From positions 168,692 through 232,691 of the forward strand of contig NZ_BAABRU010000011.1 of assembly GCF_039545135.1 (NCBI RefSeq): DNA of 64,000 nt, read 5' to 3'. How positions within the stretch are numbered: position 1 is the stretch's first letter; each line of letters opens with the position of its first letter. Of this stretch, positions 1 to 8,512 are shown one piece after another. Position numbers and translations under genes: made by a program. This DNA is from Herpetosiphon gulosus. Lineage in GTDB: Bacteria; Chloroflexota; Chloroflexia; Chloroflexales; Herpetosiphonaceae. The notes beneath the pieces are model-generated. The model was not told where the DNA came from and made no database searches. It worked only from the letters and a program-made list of their open reading frames with translations.

Positions 1-1
1 T

Positions 2-718
2 CGTGATCCAACTGGCAAGGTAGTTGGCGAAGAGGCGGCGGTAATTACGTGGGTTATGCAGCGCCTAGGAGTTTCTCAGCTTGAATGGGTGCAAACCGAA
101 TGGGCCGATTTAATTCCTGGCTTACAGGCTGGACGTTTTGATTTGATTGCCAGCGGAATGTTTATTACCTGCGAGCGAGCCGAACTGCTAGCGTTTAGTC
201 AACCAACCTTTGCCCTTAGCCCAGCCATGCTTGTTGCAAAAACCAACCCACTGCAAATTCGTAGTTTTGCTGATTTTCGGCGACCCGATCGGCGTTTGGC
301 AGTAATGCGCGGTGCCCGTGAAGCCGAAATTGCCCAAGCCCTTGGGATTGTTCCAGAACAATTATTATTTGTGCCCGATGTGCAAACTGGACTAGCCGCA
401 GTGCTAGCTGGCCGCGCTGATGCCTTAGCCTTGACCGATATCAGCATTGATTTGTTGGTGCAGCAAGCGCCAGATCAGGTTGAACGAGCCATCCCGTTTG
501 TGCCACCAATTATTGATGGAAATTTAAGTATTGGCTATGGAGCCTTTGCGATGCGTCATGAAGATGCACATTTGCGCATAGCAATTGATCAGCAGTTGAT
601 TGGATTTATTGGCAGTGACGAACATTATGGCTTAATTGCGCCCTTTGGTTTCTCGCGCGAGCAATTGCCCAATCGTTCGACTGCTAGTTTGCTCCAAGGT
701 TGTGAGAATGACTCATGA
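2..718 (+). CDS. Extracellular solute-binding protein, family 3 (5' truncated by window edge)
   Basis: The reading frame is open to the left edge of the window, so the true start lies outside; 238 residues are visible. The text 'WADLIPGLQAGRFDLIASGM' and the following 'F(S/T)QPT' type segment are the hallmark of family-3 periplasmic amino-acid-binding proteins (SBP_bac_3), which bind a small polar ligand outside the membrane. Its stop overlaps the start of the next gene, a membrane hybrid kinase, in an ATGA. No permease or ATPase gene follows, so it more likely feeds ligand information to the kinase than to an importer. An importer component upstream of the window cannot be excluded. Confidence 0.85.
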   Translation, partial: RDPTGKVVGEEAAVITWVMQRLGVSQLEWVQTEWADLIPGLQAGRFDLIASGMFITCERAELLAFSQPTFALSPAMLVAKTNPLQIRSFADFRRPDRRLAVMRGAREAEIAQALGIVPEQLLFVPDVQTGLAAVLAGRADALALTDISIDLLVQQAPDQVERAIPFVPPIIDGNLSIGYGAFAMRHEDAHLRIAIDQQLIGFIGSDEHYGLIAPFGFSREQLPNRSTASLLQGCENDS

Positions 719-2856
719 AGCGTTTTGCTTGGTTGCGGCGCAAAGAATTACGCCCATTAATCGCTTTGTTGAGCGTGGCGTTGGTTTCGATTGCCCTGTT
801 GCAATGGAATTATTACCAAATGCGCTCGATGATTCAATCGCAAATCACGGCATTTAATGGGATGACTCAAGCCCGTTTGAATATGAAACGTGGCTATTTG
901 ATTGTCGAACAAGTGCTGAATGGCAACCAAACCCTGCTGCCCCAAGATGCGATTGCCTATCTTGATCGGGCGATTTTGGCGGTTGATGACTGGCAGCAAG
1001 GTAAAAATCCGGTTGTGGCGTTTGATCAATTGTTGCCGCCAACACCACCAATGCAGCAAGCGCTCACTGATTATCGCCAGCATTTAGTCAGCTTTCGGGC
1101 TTTATTGCTGCAACATCTCAATCGCCCGCAAGATCAAGCCCAAACCACGATTGATCGTCGAATTGCCTTCTCGGAGTTGGAATCCGAGGCTGAGCAGTTG
1201 GAGAATCGTTTATATCTTGATTTAGAACTATCGATCAAGCGGCAAGCCGAGCGCTATTCGTTGATGTTGGTTGGTTGGCTAATTTTCTTGGTGATTATTG
1301 CTGGAGTTGTCTATCGCTTGTTGGGCTTGCAGCGCTTGGCGGTGGCGCAATTGGCTGCCAGTGAAAAACAATTTCGGGCACAATATCGTGGCATTCCAAT
1401 TCCAACTTATACATGGCGCTGTGTAAACGATGATTTTATTCTTGAAGGTTTTAACGATGCGGCAATGCTGATTACCCAAGGGCAAATTACGAAACTTGTC
1501 AATCAATCAGCTCGAATTGTGTATCGTAGCGAGCCAGAGATTTTACGCCATTTTGAGCGTTGTCAACGTGAGAAAACGACAATTCATCAAGAAACCCGCT
1601 ATGAATTTAAATTTATCAGTCAAGTTAAGGATTTATATGTAAGCTATGTGTTTATCGAGCCAGATTTAATTATGGTGCATACCGAAGATCGAACTGATCG
1701 CAATCAGTTGCAAATGCAATTAATTCGTGCGCAGAAAATGGAAAGTATCGGGCGTTTGGCTGGTGGGGTAGCCCACGATTTCAATAACTTGTTAACTGCA
1801 ATTAGTGGCTATACCACCTTGGCGATTGATAGTGCTCAGCAAGGCTTTCCGGTGATTGAAGAATTAACCGAAATTCAGCATGCCACTGATCGGGCGGCAT
1901 TGCTGACTAGTCAATTATTAACCTTTGCTCGTAAGCAGCAACTACAACCAAAAATTGTCAATATCAATGATTTAATTATGTCGATGGAGAAATTGATTAA
2001 ACGCGTTTTACCAGAATCAATTCAATGGCGAACTGTGCTTAATGCTGAGATTGATTTGATTTTGGCTGATATTGGCCAGATTGAGCAAGTATTATTGAAT
2101 TTAGTGGTCAATGCACGTGATGCTATGCCCAATGGTGGAAATTTATTAGTTGAAACAAATAATATTTTAGTCGATGCAAATTATACGCGAACTCATGTTG
2201 ATGTGCCAATTGGTAATTATGTTTTATTTGCGGTGAGCGATACTGGCGTTGGTATGACCCAAGAAGTCCAAAGTCGAGCATTTGAGCCATTTTTTACCAC
2301 TAAAAGCGATCACGAAGGCACTGGTTTGGGCTTAGCGACCTGTTATGGCATTATCAAGCAACATGGCGGCCACATTGGTTTGTATAGTGAAGTTAATCAT
2401 GGCACAACGATTAAAATTTATTTGCCACGCTCAGAGCAAGCGCTGGTTGCTGAGGCTTCAATCCTCATTCAAACTTTACCACGTGGCACTGAAACGATTT
2501 TGGTGAGCGAGGATGAGCCGCAGGTGCGGGCGGTTTTGGTGCGGATGCTTCAAGGTTTGGGCTATAGCGTGCTCGAAGCAGCGCATGGCTCCGAGGCCTT
2601 AGCCTTGCTACAATCCCAGGCCACTGGCACAATTCAGCTCTTAATTAGCGATATGGTTATGCCGCAAATGGGTGGTTTTGAGCTGAGCCAGCGGGTTGGC
2701 GAGCTTGATCCCCAGCTTAAAATTTTGTTTATCTCAGGCTATTCCGAGCATAGCTTGGCCCAACATCAGCAATTAAATCAGCAGCCTTTGTTGCTAAGCA
2801 AGCCATTTTCATTAGCAACCTTGGCGCAAACAGTCCGCAAGGTGCTGGATGATTAG
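715..2856 (+). CDS. Membrane hybrid sensor histidine kinase with C-terminal receiver domain
   Basis: 713 residues. Two membrane segments (about residues 14-33 and 183-203) enclose a roughly 150-residue helical sensor domain outside the membrane. A PAS-like region follows, then a phosphoacceptor motif 'GGVAHDFNNLL' (His near 354), an ATPase domain with 'NLVVNARDAMP', 'DTGVGM' and 'GTGLGLATCYG', and a receiver domain whose likely phosphorylated Asp lies in 'ISDMVMP' near residue 646. The start overlaps the stop of the solute-binding gene (ATGA at 715-718), implying translational coupling and a shared signalling role. The output partner is not visible. Its stop codon overlaps that of the convergent next gene. 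Confidence 0.93.
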   Translation: MKRFAWLRRKELRPLIALLSVALVSIALLQWNYYQMRSMIQSQITAFNGMTQARLNMKRGYLIVEQVLNGNQTLLPQDAIAYLDRAILAVDDWQQGKNPVVAFDQLLPPTPPMQQALTDYRQHLVSFRALLLQHLNRPQDQAQTTIDRRIAFSELESEAEQLENRLYLDLELSIKRQAERYSLMLVGWLIFLVIIAGVVYRLLGLQRLAVAQLAASEKQFRAQYRGIPIPTYTWRCVNDDFILEGFNDAAMLITQGQITKLVNQSARIVYRSEPEILRHFERCQREKTTIHQETRYEFKFISQVKDLYVSYVFIEPDLIMVHTEDRTDRNQLQMQLIRAQKMESIGRLAGGVAHDFNNLLTAISGYTTLAIDSAQQGFPVIEELTEIQHATDRAALLTSQLLTFARKQQLQPKIVNINDLIMSMEKLIKRVLPESIQWRTVLNAEIDLILADIGQIEQVLLNLVVNARDAMPNGGNLLVETNNILVDANYTRTHVDVPIGNYVLFAVSDTGVGMTQEVQSRAFEPFFTTKSDHEGTGLGLATCYGIIKQHGGHIGLYSEVNHGTTIKIYLPRSEQALVAEASILIQTLPRGTETILVSEDEPQVRAVLVRMLQGLGYSVLEAAHGSEALALLQSQATGTIQLLISDMVMPQMGGFELSQRVGELDPQLKILFISGYSEHSLAQHQQLNQQPLLLSKPFSLATLAQTVRKVLDD

Positions 2857-3332
2857 ATCCATTCAATCTTATAAGGCTCAGGGTTCGTTTCAAGCCTATA
2901 AGGGTCATGATTCATTGGATTTTTTATGATAAATAAGATAAAACAAGCATAACGATAGCCTAATTGCTCTTTATAGCGATTAAGTTTTATCTTATCTTTC
3001 TCTATAGATTTACGATTAGGTTTTTGTAATGATTTAACTTCAATTGCAAGTAAATTCTCAGACATTCCACGATGATGAATGATAATATCAGGAATAATTC
3101 TTTTTTTCTCCTCTGAATCCGTAACAATTTCTTTAATATCAGTAATATTTCGATTATATTCTACATCAACATCCCACTTAGAAAATTTAATTTGTAGATA
3201 TGTAGCAAATTTATGCACAATTGTCCGTTCATGAAGTCCTTGGTTAAATAAATAAAGGTCTTCTTTAACTAAAAGACGTAATGCTGAATTTAAACGACGT
3301 TTTAACATAGTTACTGATAAATTATTTGACAT
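2853..3332 (-). CDS. Hypothetical protein with PD-(D/E)XK nuclease-like core, AT-rich
   Basis: 159 residues from the ATG at 3332, chosen because GGAGAGG lies about 12 nt upstream; a TTG at 3350 is in frame but has no better site. The pair 'IIPDIIIHHRG' and 'LLAIEVKSLQK', about 20 residues apart, fits the P-D...(D/E)-x-K active site of restriction-endonuclease-like proteins. It is far richer in A+T and in Lys/Ile/Asn codons than its neighbours, which suggests recent acquisition. No methyltransferase or defence partner is next to it. The stop codon overlaps that of the convergent hybrid kinase gene. Function is unknown; the nuclease reading is inference. Confidence 0.7.
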   Translation of the reverse strand: MSNNLSVTMLKRRLNSALRLLVKEDLYLFNQGLHERTIVHKFATYLQIKFSKWDVDVEYNRNITDIKEIVTDSEEKKRIIPDIIIHHRGMSENLLAIEVKSLQKPNRKSIEKDKIKLNRYKEQLGYRYACFILFIIKNPMNHDPYRLETNPEPYKIEWI

Positions 3333-3350
3333 AAGTATAGACCTCTCCAA

Positions 3351-3633
3351 GAATTTGATATTTGCAATGATACCAAGTTTAACTCCACAAATTGCACTTT
3401 AGGGGGTGCAGGGGGATGAAAACACCCTGCGTTCCCCGCCTTGAGGCGGGGCGGAGGGGTGGTGATCACAAATGATGTTTAACAACCTAGCCTTTGTATA
3501 CCGGGGCTGAGGAGTCGTCTACTTACAAACCTCCTGAAGCACCCACAAAGACTACATAAAATAGAATCAGAATTGGCAACTAGCCGAGCACAAGGTATGC
3601 TTAACCCGAAGCAATTTTAGTGGTGGTTGCCCA
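3351..3633. repeat. Intergenic region with G/C-rich hairpin of the dispersed repeat type
   Basis: No gene is seen here. Positions 3434-3440 (CCCCGCC) and 3445-3451 (GGCGGGG) form a perfect 7-bp stem with loop TTGA, followed by GCGGAGGGGTGG. A nearby pair GCAGGG / CCCTGC (about 3410-3430) can stack outside it. Similar 'gaggcgagggg' strings occur at 33541-33638 and near 62320-62346. No U-run follows on either strand, so it does not look like a terminator. Confidence 0.5.
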
Positions 3634-4266
3634 ATGAAAAAATACGAACTAGTGCTGTTTGATTTTGATGGAACCTTGGCTGATTCAATTCCTTGGTTGG
3701 TCAAGGCGATCAATGGTGTGGCCGAGAAATATAAGTTTCGCCAACTTACGCCCAAGGAATTTACCGAGTTGCGCGGCCAAAACCCCCGCGAGGTGATGAA
3801 ATATATGCAGGTGGCTTGGTGGAAAGTGCCATTAATTGCCCGCCATATGCGCCAACTGGCCGCCCAGAATATTCGTAATATTCAGCTTTTCGATGGCATG
3901 GAATTGATTTTGGCTCAATTGGATGCTGCCGATGTGCGGTTGGGCGTGGTCAGCAGCAACAGCGAAGAGAATGTGCGCCATGTGTTGGGCGATGCCTTGG
4001 CCAATGTGGTTGAGTTTTATGAATGTAGCGTGCCGATTTTGCGCAAACGTGCCCGCTTCGAACGGATTGTGCGCAAAGCTAACCTTGAGCGCGAAAAAAT
4101 TCTGTGTGTTGGCGATGAAATTCGCGATGCCGAGGCGGCCAAGCAAGCTCAGTTGGCTTTTGGTGCAGTGGGCTGGGGCATGAGCCGCATTCAAGATTTT
4201 GCACCGTATGCTCCACGCGAAGTTTTTTTTCAGGTTTCCGATATTGCCACCCGTCTGATTGATTGA
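3634..4266 (+). CDS. HAD-family hydrolase (phosphoglycolate phosphatase-like)
   Basis: 210 residues, typical for the small-cap HAD phosphatases. Motif I is 'LFDFDGTLADS' at residues 7-17 with both catalytic Asp residues, motif II is 'GVVSSNSEENV', and motif IV is 'CVGDEIRDAEAA'. A helical cap domain sits between motifs I and II. Likely a soluble phosphomonoesterase; the substrate cannot be read from sequence. The start at 3634 lacks a strong Shine-Dalgarno (only GGTGG upstream) but the HAD motif begins within a few residues, so no later start is possible. It stands alone, followed by an aldo/keto reductase 98 nt downstream. Confidence 0.88.
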   Translation: MKKYELVLFDFDGTLADSIPWLVKAINGVAEKYKFRQLTPKEFTELRGQNPREVMKYMQVAWWKVPLIARHMRQLAAQNIRNIQLFDGMELILAQLDAADVRLGVVSSNSEENVRHVLGDALANVVEFYECSVPILRKRARFERIVRKANLEREKILCVGDEIRDAEAAKQAQLAFGAVGWGMSRIQDFAPYAPREVFFQVSDIATRLID

Positions 4267-4364
4267 ATTGCTGATCGATCAACCAGATTTTTAGTTTTTT
4301 TGGGAGTACAATACATGTGGTTCAGTACTGAACGGTATTGATTATGTGTTTTGGAGGAAGCTCA

Positions 4365-5216
4365 ATGAGCCTCGGTTCTCTCACATTTCGGCTTGGTGGC
4401 GATCTCGAAATTCGGCGGTTGGGCTTTGGTGCGATGCGCATCACTGGCGATGGCATTTGGGGCGAGCCAAGCGACCGCGAACAAGCTAAGGCGGTATTAC
4501 GCCGCGCTGCCGAACTCGGCGTGAATTTTATTGATACTGCTGATTCGTATGGCCCCGATGTCAGCGAATGCTTGATCGGCGAGGCATTGCACCCCTATTC
4601 AGACGATATGGTGATTGCAACCAAAGGCGGCTTGCTGCGTGGCGGCCCAAATATTTGGTATTCCAATGGGCGGCCTGAGCATTTGCGCATTTCGCTGGAA
4701 AAAAGCTTGCGCCAATTAAAACTCGAACGCATCGACCTTTATCAATTGCATCGAATTGATGCGCAAGTGCCTTTGGAAGAGTCATTGGGCACGCTGAGCG
4801 ATTTACGCAACGAAGGCAAAATTCGCCATATCGGCTTGAGCGAAGTCAATAACGAACAATTGGCTCAAGCGCAAAAAGTTGTGCCGATTGTTTCAGTGCA
4901 AAATCGCTATAGCATTGGCGACCACGAATGGGAAAGCATGGTCGATGCCTGCGAAGCCCAAAATATCGCCTTTATTCCGTGGTTTCCATTGGCGGCTGGC
5001 AAATTAACTGCGCCTGGCGGCACACTTGATCAAATTGCCAAAAAGTACGAAGCCAGCGTAGGCCAAATTGCCTTGGCATGGTTGCTCAAACGCTCACCAG
5101 TGATTTTGCCAATTCCTGGTACATCCAAAGTTAAGCATCTCGAAGAAAATATGGGTGCTGAAAAAATCGCCCTGAGCGACGAGGATTTCCAAACCCTGCG
5201 CGAGTTGCAAGCCTAA
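4365..5216 (+). CDS. Aldo/keto reductase
   Basis: 283 residues from ATG 4365, chosen because GGAGGA lies at 4353-4358; an in-frame TTG at 4338 would add an unlikely stretch. The (beta/alpha)8 oxidoreductase signature is clear: 'NFIDTADSYGPD' (catalytic Asp and Tyr), 'VIATKGG' (Lys) and 'LYQLHRID' (His), and a C-terminal 'LPIPGTSKVKHLEEN' segment typical of the NADPH-binding end. It should reduce aldehydes or ketones in the cytoplasm with NAD(P)H; the natural substrate is unknown. A dispersed repeat cluster follows directly. Confidence 0.92.
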   Translation: MSLGSLTFRLGGDLEIRRLGFGAMRITGDGIWGEPSDREQAKAVLRRAAELGVNFIDTADSYGPDVSECLIGEALHPYSDDMVIATKGGLLRGGPNIWYSNGRPEHLRISLEKSLRQLKLERIDLYQLHRIDAQVPLEESLGTLSDLRNEGKIRHIGLSEVNNEQLAQAQKVVPIVSVQNRYSIGDHEWESMVDACEAQNIAFIPWFPLAAGKLTAPGGTLDQIAKKYEASVGQIALAWLLKRSPVILPIPGTSKVKHLEENMGAEKIALSDEDFQTLRELQA

Positions 5217-5219
5217 AGT

Positions 5220-5386
5220 AGCGATCAGGGGTCAGGATTCAGGGGTCAGGGACGTTATAGAACAAAGAACATAGAGCATAGAACAGAATACTCATAGCAA
5301 TCTGTGTCAATCTGTGGCTAGAAAATCGCCTTTGTGCTCTTTATAGATCAAACCTAGACCCTGATCCCTGACCCCTGATCCCTCGT
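5220..5386. repeat. Mosaic intergenic repeat block (inverted 'tcagggatca' modules)
   Basis: Two copies of a 'gatcaggggtcagg' type module face each other at about 5223-5251 and 5352-5385, with a 'gaacatagagcatagaac' module at about 5258-5288 between them. Related modules recur at 49230-49275, 54948-54975 and 57085-57110. No coding capacity is evident. The inverted pair could fold into a large hairpin. Confidence 0.6.
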
Positions 5387-5388
5387 TA

Positions 5389-5415
5389 AAAACAAAAAGG
5401 GTAGCGAGGCTACCC
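5389..5415 (-). terminator. Minus-strand rho-independent terminator without an obvious gene
   Basis: GGGTAGC (5399-5405) and GCTACCC (5409-5415) form a perfect 7-bp stem with a 3-nt loop. On the minus strand the stem is followed by TTTTTGTTTTT. No minus-strand gene ends here, so it probably ends a short minus-strand RNA starting within 5416-5520 (an extended -10, TGC-TACAAT, reads leftward at 5478-5486). Confidence 0.6.
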
Positions 5416-5617
5416 CAATCAACCACCACATATCACTTCCACACACTAAAATTCACACGTCGCACCCCTCGCTGAATATTGTAGCAACTTCCTACGCAAC
5501 TGCCTAGCACCCAAGTGTAACAATCTGGTAACAATTGGCTGATAAATGCCTGATGTTGCTCTGATAGGTATTTTTTTGGCTAAAATAGCGCTATGCAACA
5601 GTTTGGAGGTTTGGGCT

Positions 5618-6307
5618 ATGAGTCGCATCCTGATTGTCGATGATGATCCAGCGATTTTGAGTGGGGTCAGCACCCTGTTGGAGCAAGCAGGCTACGAGAT
5701 TGTGCAGGCTGCTAGTTTGGCACAGGCGCGTGCTCAATTGCAAGCATTTAATCCTCCAAGCTTGGTGATTCTCGATTTGATGCTGCCTGATGGTGATGGC
5801 TTTGAGTTGTGTCGCCAAATTCGCCAAGGTGCTCAATATCTGCCCATCTTGATGCTTTCAGCCCGCGATGAATTACACGATCGGGTTGAAGGCTTGACGG
5901 TTGGCGCTGATGATTATTTAACCAAGCCTTTTGCGCCTGCCGAATTAGTGGCTCGCGTGCGGGCGATTTTGCGCTTGGCCCAACATCAACGTGAGACAAT
6001 TGGCTCGTTGGAATGCGGTAAATTGCGCTTCGATTGCGAGTTGCAACGCGCTTGGTGGGATGAACAATTACTCGAATTAACGCCCAAAGAAAGCGGCGTG
6101 TTATTCCAGTTGATGCGTCAACCGAGCCATGTTTGGGGGCGTTTGGCCTTGCTCCAAACTGTTTGGGGTACAAATTTCTTGGGCGATTCGCGGATTGTTG
6201 ATGTGTGTGTGCAACGCTTACGTGCTAAAATCAACCAACTTGATGCCCATGCCGACCCGATTCAGACGGTGCGAGGCTTTGGCTATCGGTTAAAGTGTGA
6301 GCCATGA
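5618..6307 (+). CDS. OmpR/PhoB-family response regulator
   Basis: 229 residues from ATG 5618, preceded by GGAGGT at 5605-5610; the longer frame from 5546 has no such site. The N-terminal receiver domain shows the acidic pair 'VDDDPA', phosphoacceptor Asp in 'LVILDLMLPDGDG' and the Lys in 'LTKPFAP'. The C-terminal half is a winged helix: 'ELTPKESGVLFQLM', 'VDVCVQRLRAKI' and 'TVRGFGYRL'. It overlaps its partner kinase by ATGA at 6304-6307 and should control the operon or nearby genes on phosphorylation. The 5' region from 5416 lies over a candidate minus-strand small RNA. Confidence 0.96.
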   Translation: MSRILIVDDDPAILSGVSTLLEQAGYEIVQAASLAQARAQLQAFNPPSLVILDLMLPDGDGFELCRQIRQGAQYLPILMLSARDELHDRVEGLTVGADDYLTKPFAPAELVARVRAILRLAQHQRETIGSLECGKLRFDCELQRAWWDEQLLELTPKESGVLFQLMRQPSHVWGRLALLQTVWGTNFLGDSRIVDVCVQRLRAKINQLDAHADPIQTVRGFGYRLKCEP

Positions 6308-7116
6308 TTGTTCTGCCGCTCAAAGGATTAATCTTTGGAATCTTGCTGCTGCTGTGGCTGGTTGCTAGCCTTAGTTGGTGGCTTGGTCAGCGTGGCAAAC
6401 GCCCAATTATCCAACATAGTGCCGACCCATTGTTGCGCCAACAAATTACCCAACATCGGGCCTTTATTGGCACACTTTCGCATGAGTTGCGTACACCATT
6501 AACCGCACTCTTGGCCCATACCGCAATTGTGCGCAATCAACAAAGTGAGCCAGCCGTTCGCGAGCATTCATTGCTTACTTTGGAGCGCGAAGCCCAACGT
6601 ATGGCTCGCTTGGTGCGCGATTTGTTGGAATTGCATCGTTTAGAATTAAGCGACGAATTGCCTTTGGTTCCGGTGAATGTGGCACTTTTGGCTGAAGAAG
6701 CGATTGCTAGCATCTGGGTGATGGCTGACGAAGCCCAGATTGAGTTGCAATTCGAGGCTGACCCAACCCATCAGCGAGTTTTAGCCCACCCTGATCGCTT
6801 AAAACAAGTCTGGTTGAATGTATTGATGAATTGTTTGCGCTATTGTCGTGCAGGCGATGTAGTGGTCGTGCGGGTGCTGGCGAGCGAGCAGGGTTTACGC
6901 TGTAGCATTGAAGATAGTGGGCCTGGGATTGCTGCTGCTGATTTGCCACATGTGACCGAGCCGCTCTATCGCGGGGTCTTAGATAACGAAGGCAGTGGCT
7001 TGGGCTTGAGCTTAGTCCAACAGATTTTAGCGCGGCATCATAGCAACTTGCAGATTGAAAGTAGCACCAGCCCGCCAACTGGCACGCATATATGGTGGAT
7101 CTTGCCCTATGACTAA
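6304..7116 (+). CDS. Sensor histidine kinase
   Basis: 270 residues, compact. One N-terminal membrane segment (about residues 6-27) leads straight into the phosphoacceptor motif 'TLSHELRTPLTALL' near residue 59, then an ATPase domain with 'NVLMNCLRYC', 'DSGPGIAAADLP' and 'GSGLGLSLVQQIL'. There is no extracellular sensor domain of useful size and no HAMP domain, so the signal is probably read in or at the membrane, or delivered by a partner. It is translationally coupled to the regulator upstream (ATGA) and overlaps the following secreted protein gene by 8 bp; the three form one operon. Confidence 0.95.
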   Translation: MIVLPLKGLIFGILLLLWLVASLSWWLGQRGKRPIIQHSADPLLRQQITQHRAFIGTLSHELRTPLTALLAHTAIVRNQQSEPAVREHSLLTLEREAQRMARLVRDLLELHRLELSDELPLVPVNVALLAEEAIASIWVMADEAQIELQFEADPTHQRVLAHPDRLKQVWLNVLMNCLRYCRAGDVVVVRVLASEQGLRCSIEDSGPGIAAADLPHVTEPLYRGVLDNEGSGLGLSLVQQILARHHSNLQIESSTSPPTGTHIWWILPYD

Positions 7117-8512
7117 ATTGCGTTGGCTTAGCCTACTCATTCTTGGTTCGATCATCTACTGGCTTTTGCCAATCGACGGCAATTTAGTGCTTCAGACCAA
7201 CCAACAAGCTGGTTGGCCGCAAATTTGGTTTGAACGCGATGCCCAAAATCAACAATGGATTTATGTACGCGATAATCAGCCATGGGTTTATGTGGCCTTG
7301 ACGCTTGATGGCACGAGTTTGCAGCGTGATCAGCAATTTACTGCTGGTAGTGAGCCATGGACATGGCGCTGGAGTACCACCAGCAATAATTTAACCCAAG
7401 CCGATATTCGCTTTTATCACGATTGTGATCGTGGTTGCCAAGAACGTGGCAGTCTTATGCTTGGACAGCCTGATCCAACCCCGACTCCACGCCAAAGTAG
7501 CCTGTTGGGCGCAGTCTTTGCCAACCCCGAGCGCGATTGGCATGGTCGGGCGGCGTGGTCGGTGGATTTGGTGTATGCTTTGCGAGCCGATGAGAGCCAA
7601 TGGAGTGTTGATGCCCTGGCTTCACGGGTGGCGGCGGCGCATAAAGCCGGTTTGCGGGTGATTATTCGCGTTGCTTATGATCAAGGTCAAAGTTTGCCAC
7701 CTAATAATGATGAAACTGCCTTAGCGATCTTTTTGCGGTTTTGCCAGCGCTTGGCCCACGATCAACGCTTGCAGGAGGTTTATGGCTATAGTATTGGCAA
7801 TGGCTACAATAGCCTGGGTGAAAATAGCCTGAGCCAAGCACCGCTAACTCCTGCGTGGGTAGCACGGATCTTAGTTGGTTATGGGGTTGCAACCGAGCGT
7901 CACGATAATGTGATTGAAACCATGCGCGGCTTGAATCCCCAATTGAAGCTGTTGGTTGGGCCAGTGCGGCCTTGGAGCAATGAGGCTGATGGTGCTTGGG
8001 CCGACCCGTTGAATCAGCCATGGCTCAATTATTTCAATAGTTTGTTGGTCTTGCTTGATCAAACGATTCGCAGCAAGCATCAACAGCAAATTAATGTCGC
8101 CCCCGATGGCTTTGCGCTAAGTACGGCTGGTTGGCCTGAGCGCAGCGCTGACCCAGCCCAAGAGCCATTGAACGATCTCTATTTGGCGCAATCCGGCAAG
8201 GCGCAACGTGGTTTTCGAGTTTATCGTGATTGGCTGACGATTATCAATCGCTATCCTAGCACCGCTAATCGTCCGGTTTATATCACCGCCACCAATACAT
8301 TTCATCCAGAGCAAGAACGCACGCCATTGGAAAATTATCCCAAAGGTTGGCTCAGTAATGCCTTGGCTGAAGTGAGTAGCAACCCACAAGTGCAGGCCTT
8401 ATGTTGGTTTGTTGATCAGCCGTTTGGTCAACAATGGTATGAATGGAGCCTGAGCGAGCCTCAAGGCAAATTGCATGAAGCCGCTCAGGAGTTTGATCAA
8501 TTGTTACGCTAG
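7109..8512 (+). CDS. Secreted or membrane-anchored glycoside-hydrolase-like (TIM-barrel) protein
   Basis: 467 residues from ATG 7109, which overlaps the kinase end by 8 bp. An N-terminal hydrophobic segment ('LRWLSLLILGSIIYWLLP') acts as signal or anchor. After a beta-rich N-terminal domain of about 110 residues the text looks like a clan-A style barrel: 'DWHGRAAWSVDLVYALR', 'KAGLRVIIRVAYDQG', 'EVYGYSIGNGYN', 'LKLLVGPVRPW', 'RPVYITATNTFHP', 'QALCWFVDQPF'. Catalytic acids cannot be fixed by eye and no known family is recognised, so the fold call is inference. Being in a two-component operon, it may supply a wall- or glycan-derived signal. Its stop codon lies in a CTAG shared with the convergent OsmC gene. 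Confidence 0.7.
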   Translation: MTKLRWLSLLILGSIIYWLLPIDGNLVLQTNQQAGWPQIWFERDAQNQQWIYVRDNQPWVYVALTLDGTSLQRDQQFTAGSEPWTWRWSTTSNNLTQADIRFYHDCDRGCQERGSLMLGQPDPTPTPRQSSLLGAVFANPERDWHGRAAWSVDLVYALRADESQWSVDALASRVAAAHKAGLRVIIRVAYDQGQSLPPNNDETALAIFLRFCQRLAHDQRLQEVYGYSIGNGYNSLGENSLSQAPLTPAWVARILVGYGVATERHDNVIETMRGLNPQLKLLVGPVRPWSNEADGAWADPLNQPWLNYFNSLLVLLDQTIRSKHQQQINVAPDGFALSTAGWPERSADPAQEPLNDLYLAQSGKAQRGFRVYRDWLTIINRYPSTANRPVYITATNTFHPEQERTPLENYPKGWLSNALAEVSSNPQVQALCWFVDQPFGQQWYEWSLSEPQGKLHEAAQEFDQLLR

